Notes under the pieces: generated by a model
The model's database searches: none
Seen by the model: the letters and a program-made list of their open reading frames with translations, nothing else
What the model was told of the DNA's origin: nothing
Assembly: GCA_963726775.1 (NCBI GenBank)
Contig: CAVSDL010000001.1
Span: 1,426,001 to 1,490,000 of the forward strand
DNA from: CAIWHR01 sp963726775
Lineage (GTDB): Bacteria > Pseudomonadota > Gammaproteobacteria > Burkholderiales > Casimicrobiaceae
DNA length: 64,000 bases
Direction of reading: 5' to 3'
Position numbers and translations under genes: made by a program
Part shown: positions 1 through 7,918 of the stretch, one piece after another
Numbering within the stretch: position 1 is the first letter of the stretch
Layout of the letters: the number at the start of each line of letters is the position of its first letter

Positions 1-93
1 ACGCTGCGCGACACCGTCGTCTTCAGCATCATCGCCGGCGAATGGCCGGCGGTGAGACGGAACCTCCTGTTCCAGCTCGAACGGCCGCGCTGA
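1..93 (+). CDS. 3' end of a GNAT-like acetyltransferase (partial)
   Basis: Only the last 30 codons lie in the window, reading in frame from base 1 to a TGA ending at 93. The tail has the pattern R-D-T-V-V-F-S-I followed by E-W-P-A-V, a common C-terminal signature of RimJ/RimL-type GNAT N-acetyltransferases. The catalytic acetyl-CoA site would lie upstream, outside the window. Identification rests on this short tail alone and is tentative. The next gene starts about 30 bases downstream on the same strand. Confidence 0.45.
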   Translation, partial: TLRDTVVFSIIAGEWPAVRRNLLFQLERPR

Positions 94-123
94 CAGCGCC
101 CCGTGCTGGTGGAGCGGCGTCCC

Positions 124-1299
124 ATGCTCGTCGAATTCTTTCTGCACCTCAAGTCCGCGCGGCTGCCGGTCTCGACCCGCGAGTTCCTGACGCTGCTCGA
201 GGCGCTCGAAGCGCGCGTCGTGTCGGGCTCGCTCGACGATTTCTACGCGCTGGCGCGAACCTGCCTGATCAAGGACGAGGCGCATTTCGACCGCTTCGAC
301 CGGGCGTTCGGCGCCTACTTCAAGGGGGTCGACGCGATATTCGACATCCGCGCCGAGATTCCCGAAGAGTGGCTGCGCCGGGAGTTCGAGCGGCATCTGT
401 CCGCGGAGGATCGCGCAAAGATCGCCGCGCTGGGTGGCTGGGACAAGCTGATGGAGACATTCCGGAGGCGGCTCGAGGAACAGAAGGAGCGCCACGCCGG
501 GGGCTCGAAGTGGATCGGCACCGGCGGCACGAGCCCTTTCGGCGCCTACGGCTTCAACCCCGAGGGCATTCGCATCGGACAGGCAGGCAGCGGCAACCGC
601 AGCGCGGTCAAGGTCTGGGACGAACGCAGCTTCCGCAACCTCGACGGCGACGTCGAGCTCAACACGCGCAACATCAAGGTCGCGTTGCGAAAGCTGCGGC
701 GCTTTGCGCGCGAGGGAGTGCCGGAGGAACTCGACATGGACGGCACGATCGAGGGCACGGCAAGAAACGCCGGCTGGCTCGACCTGCATCTTGTCCCCGA
801 GCGCCGCAACCGCGTGAAGGTGCTGCTGTTCCTCGACGTTGGCGGTTCGATGGATCCCCACGTTCGCGTCTGCGAGGAGCTCTTCTCGGCCGCGAAGAGC
901 GAATTCCGCCATCTCGAGCATTTCTATTTCCACAATTGCGTGTACGACCACGTCTGGCGCGACAACGCGCGCCGGCGCTTCGATCGCGTTGCGACGTGGG
1001 ACGTCCTGCGCAAGTACGGCCCCGACTGGAAGCTGATCTTCGTCGGCGACGCGGCGATGAGCCCGTACGAGCTCGTGCAGGCGGGCGGCAGCGTCGAGTA
1101 CATGAACGAGGAACCGGGCGCGCTGTGGCTGAGGCGCCTCGCCGGGCATTTCCACAGCACCCTCTGGTGGAATCCCGAGCCGCCGCGAGCCTGGGAATAC
1201 ACACGCTCCACGCAAATCGTGTTGGAGGCGATCGGGCCGCGCATGTTCCCGCTGACGCTCGACGGCATCGCCCGCGGCATCGACGCGCTGCGGCATTGA
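124..1299 (+). CDS. VWA-domain protein, CoxE/YehP-like
   Basis: A 391-residue soluble protein with no signal peptide. The N-terminal half begins with the pattern seen in VWA proteins that partner MoxR-type AAA+ ATPases (short start, then LKSARLPVSTREFL). The C-terminal half is a von Willebrand A domain with the metal-binding D-x-G-x-S motif (DVGGS, Asp near residue 238) and a further acidic position near 309 (GDAAMSP). Such proteins usually help an AAA+ ATPase mature or remodel a metalloenzyme or complex, but no ATPase gene is visible here, so the partner is unknown. I chose the ATG at 124 because GGAG lies 9 bases upstream; a GTG at 103 is possible but has no ribosome site. The stop is 4 bases before the next gene, so the two are probably co-transcribed. 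Confidence 0.8.
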   Translation: MLVEFFLHLKSARLPVSTREFLTLLEALEARVVSGSLDDFYALARTCLIKDEAHFDRFDRAFGAYFKGVDAIFDIRAEIPEEWLRREFERHLSAEDRAKIAALGGWDKLMETFRRRLEEQKERHAGGSKWIGTGGTSPFGAYGFNPEGIRIGQAGSGNRSAVKVWDERSFRNLDGDVELNTRNIKVALRKLRRFAREGVPEELDMDGTIEGTARNAGWLDLHLVPERRNRVKVLLFLDVGGSMDPHVRVCEELFSAAKSEFRHLEHFYFHNCVYDHVWRDNARRRFDRVATWDVLRKYGPDWKLIFVGDAAMSPYELVQAGGSVEYMNEEPGALWLRRLAGHFHSTLWWNPEPPRAWEYTRSTQIVLEAIGPRMFPLTLDGIARGIDALRH

Positions 1300-1303
1300 C
1301 GGC

Positions 1304-2197
1304 ATGCGCCGCAGCGAGGCCGGCTGGCAGGCGGCCGCAGTCGACGCGATCCGTACCGCCACGGGTGGCGCGCTGCGCGCCCCCCACTGGACGACCTGCG
1401 GCGGAAGCTCGTTCGGCGCGACATGGCGCCTCGACGCGGACGGAGCGCGCTTCTTCGTCAAGGTCAGCGAAGCTGTGCAAGCGGCGATGCTCGAAGCCGA
1501 GGCGGAGGGCATTGCCGAACTCGCTCGCTCCAACGCCGTGTGCGTGCCGGCGCCGGTCGCATGCGCCCTTGCCGGCGACGCTGCGTTCCTCGTGCTCGAA
1601 TGGCTCGACTTCGCCGCGGGCGGACGCGACGCCGCACTCGGCCGCGCGCTTGCCCGGCTGCATCGCGTGACCGGGCAGGCGCATGGCTGGCATCGCGACA
1701 ACACGATCGGCGTGACGCCGCAGGCGAACGCATGGGCCGCGGACTGGGCGACGTTCTTTCGCGACCGGCGCCTTGCGCCACAGCTCGCGCTGGCCGCTCG
1801 CAATGGTCACGCGGGACGTCTGCAACGCGACGGCGAGCGATTGCTCGGTGCGATTCCAGGCTTGCTCGCGGGCCACGCGCCGGTGCCGTCGCTGCTGCAC
1901 GGCGACCTGTGGTCTGGCAACGCGGCGCGGCTCGTGACCGGCGAGCCGGTGATCTTCGACCCGGCCGTCTATTTCGGCGACCGCGAAACCGATCTCGCGA
2001 TGACCGAGCTTTTCGGCGGCTTCGGTGCCGATTTTCATGCTGCGTACCGCGACATCTGGCCGGTGGACGCCGGTTATCCGGACCGCCGCATCCTCTACAA
2101 CCTCTATCACGTGCTCAATCACCTTAATCTCTTCGGCGGCGGCTACCTCGGGCAGGCCGAGGCGATGATCGGGCGGCTGCTGGCGTTGGCTCAGTGA
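1304..2197 (+). CDS. Fructosamine kinase family protein
   Basis: A 297-residue cytosolic kinase-like protein of the fructosamine-3-kinase/ketosamine kinase family, which phosphorylates sugar adducts on amines so that they decompose (protein deglycation). The family signature HGDLWSGN is present with the catalytic Asp near residue 201, followed by a metal-binding DPAVYFGDRE motif near 219, and the N-terminal lobe has the FFVKVS lysine. Length matches the bacterial family (about 290). It starts 4 bases after the VWA gene and overlaps the extended reading frame of the next gene, suggesting one transcript. The actual substrate cannot be read from sequence. Confidence 0.88.
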   Translation: MRRSEAGWQAAAVDAIRTATGGALRAPHWTTCGGSSFGATWRLDADGARFFVKVSEAVQAAMLEAEAEGIAELARSNAVCVPAPVACALAGDAAFLVLEWLDFAAGGRDAALGRALARLHRVTGQAHGWHRDNTIGVTPQANAWAADWATFFRDRRLAPQLALAARNGHAGRLQRDGERLLGAIPGLLAGHAPVPSLLHGDLWSGNAARLVTGEPVIFDPAVYFGDRETDLAMTELFGGFGADFHAAYRDIWPVDAGYPDRRILYNLYHVLNHLNLFGGGYLGQAEAMIGRLLALAQ

Positions 2198-2271
2198 GAC
2201 ATGACGCCGGTGACTCGCGGCTGGCCCACCGGTACCATCGGCGCGAGCTACGACGTCGGAATCGACCCACG

Positions 2272-3342
2272 ATGCGACTGATACATGGTATGCCTGCCGG
2301 CGTGATGCCCGTCCTGGCATCGGCTGTGCTTTTCGGCGCCAGCACACCCCTCGCGCGTGCGCTCGTAGGCACGATCGATCCGCTTTGGCTTGCGGGACTT
2401 CTCTACGCCGGGTCCGGGCTTGGCCTGTCGCTCGTGCTCGTGCTGCGGGTGTCGGGGATCGCCGGCGCAGACCAGCGTGTGACCCCGATTACGCGCGGCG
2501 ACGTGCCCTGGCTGATCGGTGCGATTGCCGCCGGCGGCGTTGTTGCACCCGTGGCATTCGCGTTCGGACTGCGCGACACCACCGGCGCGACCGCAAGCCT
2601 GCTGCTCAATCTGGAAACGGTGTTTACCGTCGCCATCGCCTGGCTCGTTTTCCGCGAGCACCGCAGCGCGCGCGTCGTCACCGGCATGGTCTTCATCGTG
2701 ATCGCCTGCGGGGTGCTCGGCATCGAGGGACGCGCCGACGCCGGGCCAGACCGGGGCGCTTGGCTGGTCATCGCCGCGTGCTTCCTGTGGGCGCTGGACA
2801 ACAATCTGACGCGCAGGGTTTCGGCCAACGATGCGATGCTGATCGCGGCAGCCAAGGGCGTTGCCGGCGGTCTCGTCAATCTCGGCCTGGCCGTCGCGCT
2901 CGCGGGGCCGGCGCCGGCGCCCCTCTCCGCGCTTGCGGCGGCCGCGGTCGGGCTCCTCGGCTACGGCGTGAGCCTCATGCTGTTCGTCATTGCGATGCGA
3001 GAACTCGGCGTGGCACGCGCGAGCGCGTACTACGCGGTCGCTCCGTTTGTCGGGGTCGCAATCGCCTGCGGCGTCCTGTGGGAACGGCCGGGCCCTGCGT
3101 TCTGGACGGCGCTGCCGCTGATGGCGATCGGCATCTGGCTGCACCTCACCGAGCGCCACGGCCACCGACATGCGCACGCCCGCCTCGTTCACGCGCATCG
3201 GCATCGGCACGACGAGCACCATCGCCACGAGCACGCGTTTCCCTGGGACGGGGCCGAGCCCCATGCGCATCCGCACGAGCACGAGCCCATGACGCACACG
3301 CATGGGCACTTTCCGGATCTTCATCATCGGCATGAGCATTAG
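2272..3342 (+). CDS. EamA/DMT transporter with His-rich C-terminal tail
   Basis: A 356-residue inner-membrane protein with about ten hydrophobic helices in two EamA-type halves of the drug/metabolite transporter superfamily. The unusual part is the last 60 or so residues, cytoplasmic by the family topology, which hold more than 20 histidines in H-x-H and HH patterns (for example HAHRHRHDEHHRHEH) and look like a divalent-metal buffer or sensor. A nickel/cobalt permease gene follows, so a role in Ni/Co/Zn export or homeostasis is plausible, although most EamA proteins move organic metabolites. I prefer the ATG at 2272 because MRLIHG leads straight into helix 1; the frame is open to a GTG at 2194 that overlaps the kinase stop. 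Confidence 0.78.
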   Translation: MRLIHGMPAGVMPVLASAVLFGASTPLARALVGTIDPLWLAGLLYAGSGLGLSLVLVLRVSGIAGADQRVTPITRGDVPWLIGAIAAGGVVAPVAFAFGLRDTTGATASLLLNLETVFTVAIAWLVFREHRSARVVTGMVFIVIACGVLGIEGRADAGPDRGAWLVIAACFLWALDNNLTRRVSANDAMLIAAAKGVAGGLVNLGLAVALAGPAPAPLSALAAAAVGLLGYGVSLMLFVIAMRELGVARASAYYAVAPFVGVAIACGVLWERPGPAFWTALPLMAIGIWLHLTERHGHRHAHARLVHAHRHRHDEHHRHEHAFPWDGAEPHAHPHEHEPMTHTHGHFPDLHHRHEH

Positions 3343-3473
3343 CCGTTGGCGGAGCGTGCGCCACGGCTGCGTGAACCTCGTCAGTTTCGAATCGCCGATG
3401 ATCACGCGGCTCGGCGCGCACCGCCGCCGCGACGGCAGGCTCCCCGGTTCGGTTCGACCGCCGGGATGCGACC

Positions 3474-3487
3474 TTGATCCAGGTCAT
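3474..3487. promoter_or_regulatory. Weak FNR/DNR-like site before the nickel permease
   Basis: TTGAT-CCAG-GTCAT matches the FNR/DNR consensus TTGAT-N4-ATCAA at 8 of 10 positions, with a perfect left half. It lies 78 bases before the permease ATG in an otherwise empty 220-base gap. It is the weakest member of the set of such sites in this window. Confidence 0.3.
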
Positions 3488-3565
3488 GGCCGCGCGGTTG
3501 CGGCGCGGCCGGAACTTGTGCCATCGTCTGCCTACCCGGGCTCTGGCCACGGGGCAGGTGCAGAC

Positions 3566-4405
3566 ATGGACCCAATCCCCGGAACCTGGAGCGCGCTGTG
3601 CGCGCTCGCATTCGCGCTTGGAATGCGGCATGGCTTCGACGCCGACCACCTCGCGACGATCGACGGGCTGACGCGTTACAACGCGCGCGCCAATCCGCGG
3701 CTGTCGCGTCTCGCGGGAACGCTGTTCTCGCTGGGGCACGGCGCGGTTGTCGTTCTCGTCGCACTCGCCGCCGGCACGCTGGCTTCGGGATGGCAGACGC
3801 CCGGCTGGCTGGAGTTGACCGGCGCGGCCGTCTCGGTCGTCTTTCTTTTCGGCCTGGCCTTCCTCAATGTGCGCGCCGTGCTCGCCGCGGATCCGCAGGC
3901 GGTGGTGGCGACCGCCGGGCTCAAGGCGCGCCTGCTCGGACGCTTCCTCAACATCCGGCGCGCGTGGGCGATTGCGGCAGTCGGGATGCTGTTCGCGCTG
4001 TCGTTCGACACGGTATCGCAGGCGGCGCTCTTCGCGCTCGCGGCCGGGCGCTTCGGCGGACTTTCGAACGCGCTGTTCGTCGCGGCGCTGTTCGTCCTGG
4101 GGATGCTGGCAGTGGATGGAGCCAACGGCCTCTGGATCAATCGTCTCATCCGGCGGGCGGATCGCACCGCCGTCATCGCGTCACGCGTGATGGCACTGGC
4201 CGTGGCGGGAATCAGCCTCACCGTCGGACTTTTCACCGTCACCAAGATCGTCGTCCCTGCCGTCGATGCGTGGGCCGAAGGGCGCGAGTTGGCATTCGGC
4301 GCGGCCGTTGTGGGCTGCGTGCTGCTGGCGTTCGGAAGCGGAATGCTGGCGGCCCGGCGAAGCCAAGGTTCGGTCACGGCGCCGGATACGCCCGGCGCGC
4401 AGTGA
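3566..4405 (+). CDS. Nickel/cobalt permease, HoxN/NixA (NiCoT) family
   Basis: A 279-residue integral membrane protein for uptake of Ni2+ or Co2+. It carries the family metal motif H-x4-D-H in helix II (RHGFDADHLA, about residues 17-26) and the second signature FSLGHG in helix III. About 7 or 8 hydrophobic segments are visible. It is shorter than many members (about 330-350), mainly in loops and ends. The ATG at 3566 places the first motif at the usual distance from the N-terminus; the open frame upstream is not family-like. The last 32 bases overlap the end of the convergent ABC permease gene. Neighbouring His-rich DMT exporter genes suggest a metal homeostasis locus. Confidence 0.85.
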   Translation: MDPIPGTWSALCALAFALGMRHGFDADHLATIDGLTRYNARANPRLSRLAGTLFSLGHGAVVVLVALAAGTLASGWQTPGWLELTGAAVSVVFLFGLAFLNVRAVLAADPQAVVATAGLKARLLGRFLNIRRAWAIAAVGMLFALSFDTVSQAALFALAAGRFGGLSNALFVAALFVLGMLAVDGANGLWINRLIRRADRTAVIASRVMALAVAGISLTVGLFTVTKIVVPAVDAWAEGRELAFGAAVVGCVLLAFGSGMLAARRSQGSVTAPDTPGAQ

Positions 4406-5141
4406 CGGCATATACGACCAACGCCAGCGCGACCAGCACCCAGACGATGGCCGGCCCGCTCGGCAGGTCGGTCGCCGTCGAGAGAAGCAGGCCGGCAGCG
4501 TAGCCGAACGCCCCGAGCGTCCACGCGGCCGCGAGCTGGTGCTGCGCCATTCGCCGCGTCGCCAGCGGGGGCACGATCAGCGTCGCGAAGACGAGATACA
4601 AGCCGACCAGCTGTACCGAGACGGTGACGGCAAGCGCGAACAGCACGTAAAACCCGGTGCGGCCCAGGCGTTCGCGGGCACCGAACCAGAGTCCCAGGAT
4701 CGCGGCGTAGACCAGCGCTGCCAAGAACAGGCGACCGGGCTGCACCCACAGGATCTGGCCGACCAGAAGATCGCGGAGGTGTTCGCTGCCGTGCACGTTG
4801 CTGGCGAGCAACAGCACGCTGCCGGTTGCGCCCAGCACAAATACGACGCCGATCACCGCTTCCTGCACGTCCGGCCAGATCCGCTCGGTCCACGTGAGCA
4901 GCAGCGCGCCGCCCAGTGCCGCCGCGAACGCCGAGACCTGGACAGCGACGCCTTCGGCCTCGAAACCCAGCTGGTCCGCGAGCAGCACGCCGCAGCCGGC
5001 GACCTGCGCAATCGCGAGATCGATGAACACGATCCCGCGCGCGAGCACCTGCACGCCGAGCGGCACGTGCGTCGCCGTGACCAGCAACCCGGCCGCAAAG
5101 GCAGGGAGCAGAATGGAAAGCTCCGCAGCCCCGATTGTCAT
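4374..5141 (-). CDS. znuB: Metal ABC transporter permease, ZnuB-like
   Basis: A 255-residue polytopic membrane protein of the ABC-3 family, which forms the channel for Zn2+, Mn2+ or Fe2+ uptake. About seven hydrophobic helices are visible, with the conserved segment GLLVTATHVPLGVQVL at the start and LVGLYLVFATLIVPP near residue 180, typical of ZnuB/TroC proteins. Its start overlaps the stop of the binding-protein gene (ATGA), so the two are translationally coupled. No ATPase gene (ZnuC) accompanies them in this window. Zinc is the likeliest substrate, because the operon contains an outer-membrane porin and a ZnuA-type protein. Confidence 0.85.
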   Translation of the reverse strand: MTIGAAELSILLPAFAAGLLVTATHVPLGVQVLARGIVFIDLAIAQVAGCGVLLADQLGFEAEGVAVQVSAFAAALGGALLLTWTERIWPDVQEAVIGVVFVLGATGSVLLLASNVHGSEHLRDLLVGQILWVQPGRLFLAALVYAAILGLWFGARERLGRTGFYVLFALAVTVSVQLVGLYLVFATLIVPPLATRRMAQHQLAAAWTLGAFGYAAGLLLSTATDLPSGPAIVWVLVALALVVYAVTARRAYPAP

Positions 5142-6043
5142 TGCGCGCCCCTGAGCAGCCGCTGGATCGTGTCGTCATAGAGCCCGTAAAGGTCCTTTGC
5201 GCCGTCGTCTCCGCCGACCGTGAACGGCAGCACGACGACGTTGACCTTCGCTCGCTCGGCGATCCACTGTGACGCGCGGTCGCTCTGGTAGGCGGAGCGG
5301 ATCACCATCTTCGCCGGCTGCCGTTGCAGCAGCGCGACCACCTCCGACAGATGCGCGGTCGTCGGTTCGACGCCGGGCTTCGGTTCGAGCGAGGCGATCT
5401 CGTTCATTCCGAGCCAGCTGAACAGGTAGGTGTAATCCTTGTGCTGAACCAGGACCGGTACGCCCTTCAGCGGAGCGCCCTGCCTTTCCCAGTTCGCTAT
5501 CGCTGCGTTCCAGCGCGCGGCGAACGCCCTGTAGCGGTCCTGGTAGTGCGTGGCGTTGCCCGGGTCGAGCTCCGCCAGTCGTGTCGCAAGCGGGCCCGCA
5601 ACGCGCGCGATATTGCGCGGATCGGTCTGGATGTGCGGGTTGCCGCCGGCGTGGACGTCCCCATCGGCGCGATCCAGCCGTGCCGGCTTTTCCCGCATCG
5701 GGACGTTGGGCGCCGCCTCGAAGTAGCCCGGTTTGCCGGCCTGGATCGCCGGGTTGCCCGCTTGCTGGGTGACGAGCGGAAGCCAGCCGATCTCCAGCTC
5801 CGCACCCGTCGCGACGACGAGATCCGCCGATCGCGCGCGCGCGATCAGGCTCGGCTTCGCCTCGACGTGATGGGGATCCTGCAGCGCATTCGTGGCGACG
5901 TAGACCTTTACCTTGTCGCCGCCGAGTTCCTGCACCAGGGCGCCCCATTCGGGAACCGTGGCGAAGACGCTGAGCGCAGCGGGTGCGGGTGCCGCGAGTG
6001 CCATGATCGCTACGGCAGCGATGATACGCAATGGCGATGACAT
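5138..6043 (-). CDS. znuA: Metal ABC transporter binding protein, ZnuA/TroA-like
   Basis: A 301-residue periplasmic binding protein (cluster 9) with a signal peptide of about 24 residues ending after APAPAAL. Candidate metal ligands are in DPHHVE (about residue 57), GGNPHI (about 135), VQHKDYTYLF (about 195) and the acidic stretch TVGGDD near 273. It lacks the long His-rich loop of many Gram-negative ZnuA proteins. It captures the metal ion in the periplasm and delivers it to the ZnuB-like permease encoded immediately downstream with a 4-base overlap. The porin gene ends 13 bases upstream, which supports one operon. Specificity for Zn over Mn is inferred. Confidence 0.85.
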   Translation of the reverse strand: MSSPLRIIAAVAIMALAAPAPAALSVFATVPEWGALVQELGGDKVKVYVATNALQDPHHVEAKPSLIARARSADLVVATGAELEIGWLPLVTQQAGNPAIQAGKPGYFEAAPNVPMREKPARLDRADGDVHAGGNPHIQTDPRNIARVAGPLATRLAELDPGNATHYQDRYRAFAARWNAAIANWERQGAPLKGVPVLVQHKDYTYLFSWLGMNEIASLEPKPGVEPTTAHLSEVVALLQRQPAKMVIRSAYQSDRASQWIAERAKVNVVVLPFTVGGDDGAKDLYGLYDDTIQRLLRGAQ

Positions 6044-6055
6044 GTCGTGCCTCCT

Positions 6056-7459
6056 TCAATATTTGTGCGCGCCGTGCGCGCCGAGCGTGAGGATGTACTG
6101 GACGAAGATTTCGTTATCGGTGAAATCCGGCCGCAACCGGGCCTGCTGGAATTGCACGCGGAAGCGACTGAATTCGGATGGCGTCCAGTCGACCATGACG
6201 GCAGTGCGCTGCGGATTGAACGACGCACTGCCGAGGTAGGCCCCGTTCGATCCGTAGTCGACGCTGCCCGGATCGAGCCAGTCGTAGCGCGCACCGACGC
6301 GCCAGTTCGGCATGAACTGCCAGACGCCCTGCATGTAGAAGCCGCTCTGGTCAGAGCGGTAGCCGCCGGTCTGCGTAAGCCCGAGTGCGCCGTTCGCGTC
6401 GTACGTCAGGTCGCCGCGCTCGCGCCGCCGGAAGTACTCGCCCTGCAGCTTGAAGCTTCGATCCATCGCGTTGCCGTTCGGCGCCCATTTCCAGACGAAG
6501 TCGGCGATGGCGAGCTGCGTTCGGCCGGAGAACCCGAGCTGCGCGTCGTTGCCCGCGACATCCGTTTGCGAGTAGTCGCGATCCTTCGCCGCCGTCTGCA
6601 GGTATGAGAAACCGGCGCGCCAGCTGTTGCTTGCATCAAGGTCACCGCCGGCATGAACATAGGCATTGGCGTTGCCGGCGCCGTTCTTGTTGCGCGCGGT
6701 TCCGGGAAATCCCTCGCCGTTGCCGACCTCGCCGCCGAACTCGAGCCATGTGTCGGTAGGTGCCACCCACTTCAGCTGCAGGCCGTTGTTCTGGTACTGG
6801 CCGCCGAGAAGCGCCTGATAGACAAGCGGGGCATCGTAGAAGTCCCAGGCGTGCTGGTGCTGGTCGTTGAGGTAACCGATGCTGGACAGAAAACGCCCGA
6901 ACTTGGGCGCGATCCCGTAGGGCACGGCGGTGAAAAGGCCGTAGGCTTCCTCGACCTCCACGGTATTTTCGGGAGAGAGCGAGAAAACGAGGTTGCCGTA
7001 GACCTTGTCGTCGACGTTCGCGGACAGGCTAAGCTCGGACTCCGCGATCGAAAAGCTGCGCTTCGCCGGTGCGATGTCGCCGCTCGGAACGAATCCGGCG
7101 ATCGCATACTGATTCGGGTCCTGCGACATGTTCGCGTACGCGCCTTGCAGCACCGCCGAGATGGCGGGATTGAACGCGGCGATGCCGGATGCGGGCGCCG
7201 GGGCCGCCGTGGCAACGATCGGAGTGGGTGGCGCGGCAGACGGCTGCGCCGACACAACCGGCGCAGCCGCGTAGCCCGACTTTGCCTCGGCCTCTTCGAG
7301 GCGCTTCTCGAGCGCCTCGATGCGTGCTTCGTAGCTTTCCTTGAGTTGCCGGATCTGCGCGCGGATTTCGGCGAGCTCGGCGTCGGTGGCCGCATGCGCG
7401 GCCGGTGTGGCAATGAGCGCCAGCGCGAGCGCGCTGTGCGCCAGCTTGAAACTGGACAC
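6056..7459 (-). CDS. Outer-membrane porin with N-terminal coiled coil, metal-uptake operon
   Basis: A 467-residue outer-membrane protein. It has a signal peptide (cut near AHAATDAEL), then a coiled coil of about 35 residues rich in Glu and Lys (AEIRAQIRQLKESYEARIEAL), a Pro/Ala-rich linker, and a beta-barrel of about 370 residues with alternating aromatic strands. This layout is seen in DcaP-like and phosphate-selective (OprO/P) porins, where the coiled coil trimerises in the periplasm. Immediately downstream are ZnuA-like and ZnuB-like genes, so it probably gives the metal or a metal complex passage through the outer membrane when metal is scarce. The exact cargo is not readable. Confidence 0.75.
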   Translation of the reverse strand: MSSFKLAHSALALALIATPAAHAATDAELAEIRAQIRQLKESYEARIEALEKRLEEAEAKSGYAAAPVVSAQPSAAPPTPIVATAAPAPASGIAAFNPAISAVLQGAYANMSQDPNQYAIAGFVPSGDIAPAKRSFSIAESELSLSANVDDKVYGNLVFSLSPENTVEVEEAYGLFTAVPYGIAPKFGRFLSSIGYLNDQHQHAWDFYDAPLVYQALLGGQYQNNGLQLKWVAPTDTWLEFGGEVGNGEGFPGTARNKNGAGNANAYVHAGGDLDASNSWRAGFSYLQTAAKDRDYSQTDVAGNDAQLGFSGRTQLAIADFVWKWAPNGNAMDRSFKLQGEYFRRRERGDLTYDANGALGLTQTGGYRSDQSGFYMQGVWQFMPNWRVGARYDWLDPGSVDYGSNGAYLGSASFNPQRTAVMVDWTPSEFSRFRVQFQQARLRPDFTDNEIFVQYILTLGAHGAHKY

Positions 7460-7520
7460 GGTTGTTCTCCTCGGGTCGAGTCGTGATCTCGCCGCGACAG
7501 CGCGGCGAACCGTTACGCGA

Positions 7521-7835
7521 CTAGAAGAGAATGGGAGGGGCGCGACTTAGATAGTAGGACGGCGCTGCGGCCGTCGGGGAGGAGAACGCGTAGCGCGGTG
7601 CGGTGTGTCCTGCAACCGGCTCCGGCAGCGCGGCAGCGCGGCTCGTGGCCGCTGTCGAGCCTCCGGCGAACAGCGCGCAGATTGCGCAGACTTCATCCGC
7701 AAGCGGGAGCTGAAGGCCCTGCTCGTGCGGACGCTGCAGCAAGTCGCGGTCGTGGCCCAGTGCGTGCCACTGTGCCTCCTGCTGCATGGCGAGCAGCAGG
7801 ACCGCGAAAACGGAGGCAACGAGACGGCGGTGCAT
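7521..7835 (-). CDS. Small exported Cys/His protein, first gene of the metal-uptake operon
   Basis: A 104-residue protein starting MHRRLVASVFAVLLLAMQQ, which looks like a signal peptide or membrane anchor. The mature part has His residues (WHALGHDRD), a CAICALF motif and a C-terminus ending in a short RAPP segment, an arrangement common in small hypothetical proteins next to copper or zinc transport genes (DUF2946-like). I do not recognise a defined family. The ATG at 7835 is preferred over the open frame extending to 7997 because it begins the hydrophobic signal. The porin gene starts 61 bases downstream, so it probably leads that operon. Confidence 0.5.
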   Translation of the reverse strand: MHRRLVASVFAVLLLAMQQEAQWHALGHDRDLLQRPHEQGLQLPLADEVCAICALFAGGSTAATSRAAALPEPVAGHTAPRYAFSSPTAAAPSYYLSRAPPILF

Positions 7836-7878
7836 GAGGGTCGGCGGCCTGGACGGGCAGGACCTATGCGCAAGTGTA

Positions 7879-7895
7879 GCGCAAACGGATTGCGC
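7879..7895. promoter_or_regulatory. Palindrome GCGCAA-N5-TTGCGC before the metal-uptake operon
   Basis: A perfect 6-base inverted repeat spaced by 5 bases, with a third copy of GCGCAA 11 bases further to the left (7868-7873). It sits 44 bases before the first gene of the metal-uptake operon in an 83-base gap. Position and symmetry suit a repressor operator such as a Zur-type site, but I cannot match it to a known consensus. Confidence 0.35.
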
Positions 7896-7918
7896 GCCCG
7901 GTCGGCCGTTTGGCCGAG

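Noticed and set aside
674..2347. 557-codon minus-strand frame opposite the VWA and kinase genes
   Set aside because: Arg/Ala-rich, no domain, no ribosome site; it is a high-GC shadow of two well-supported plus-strand genes.
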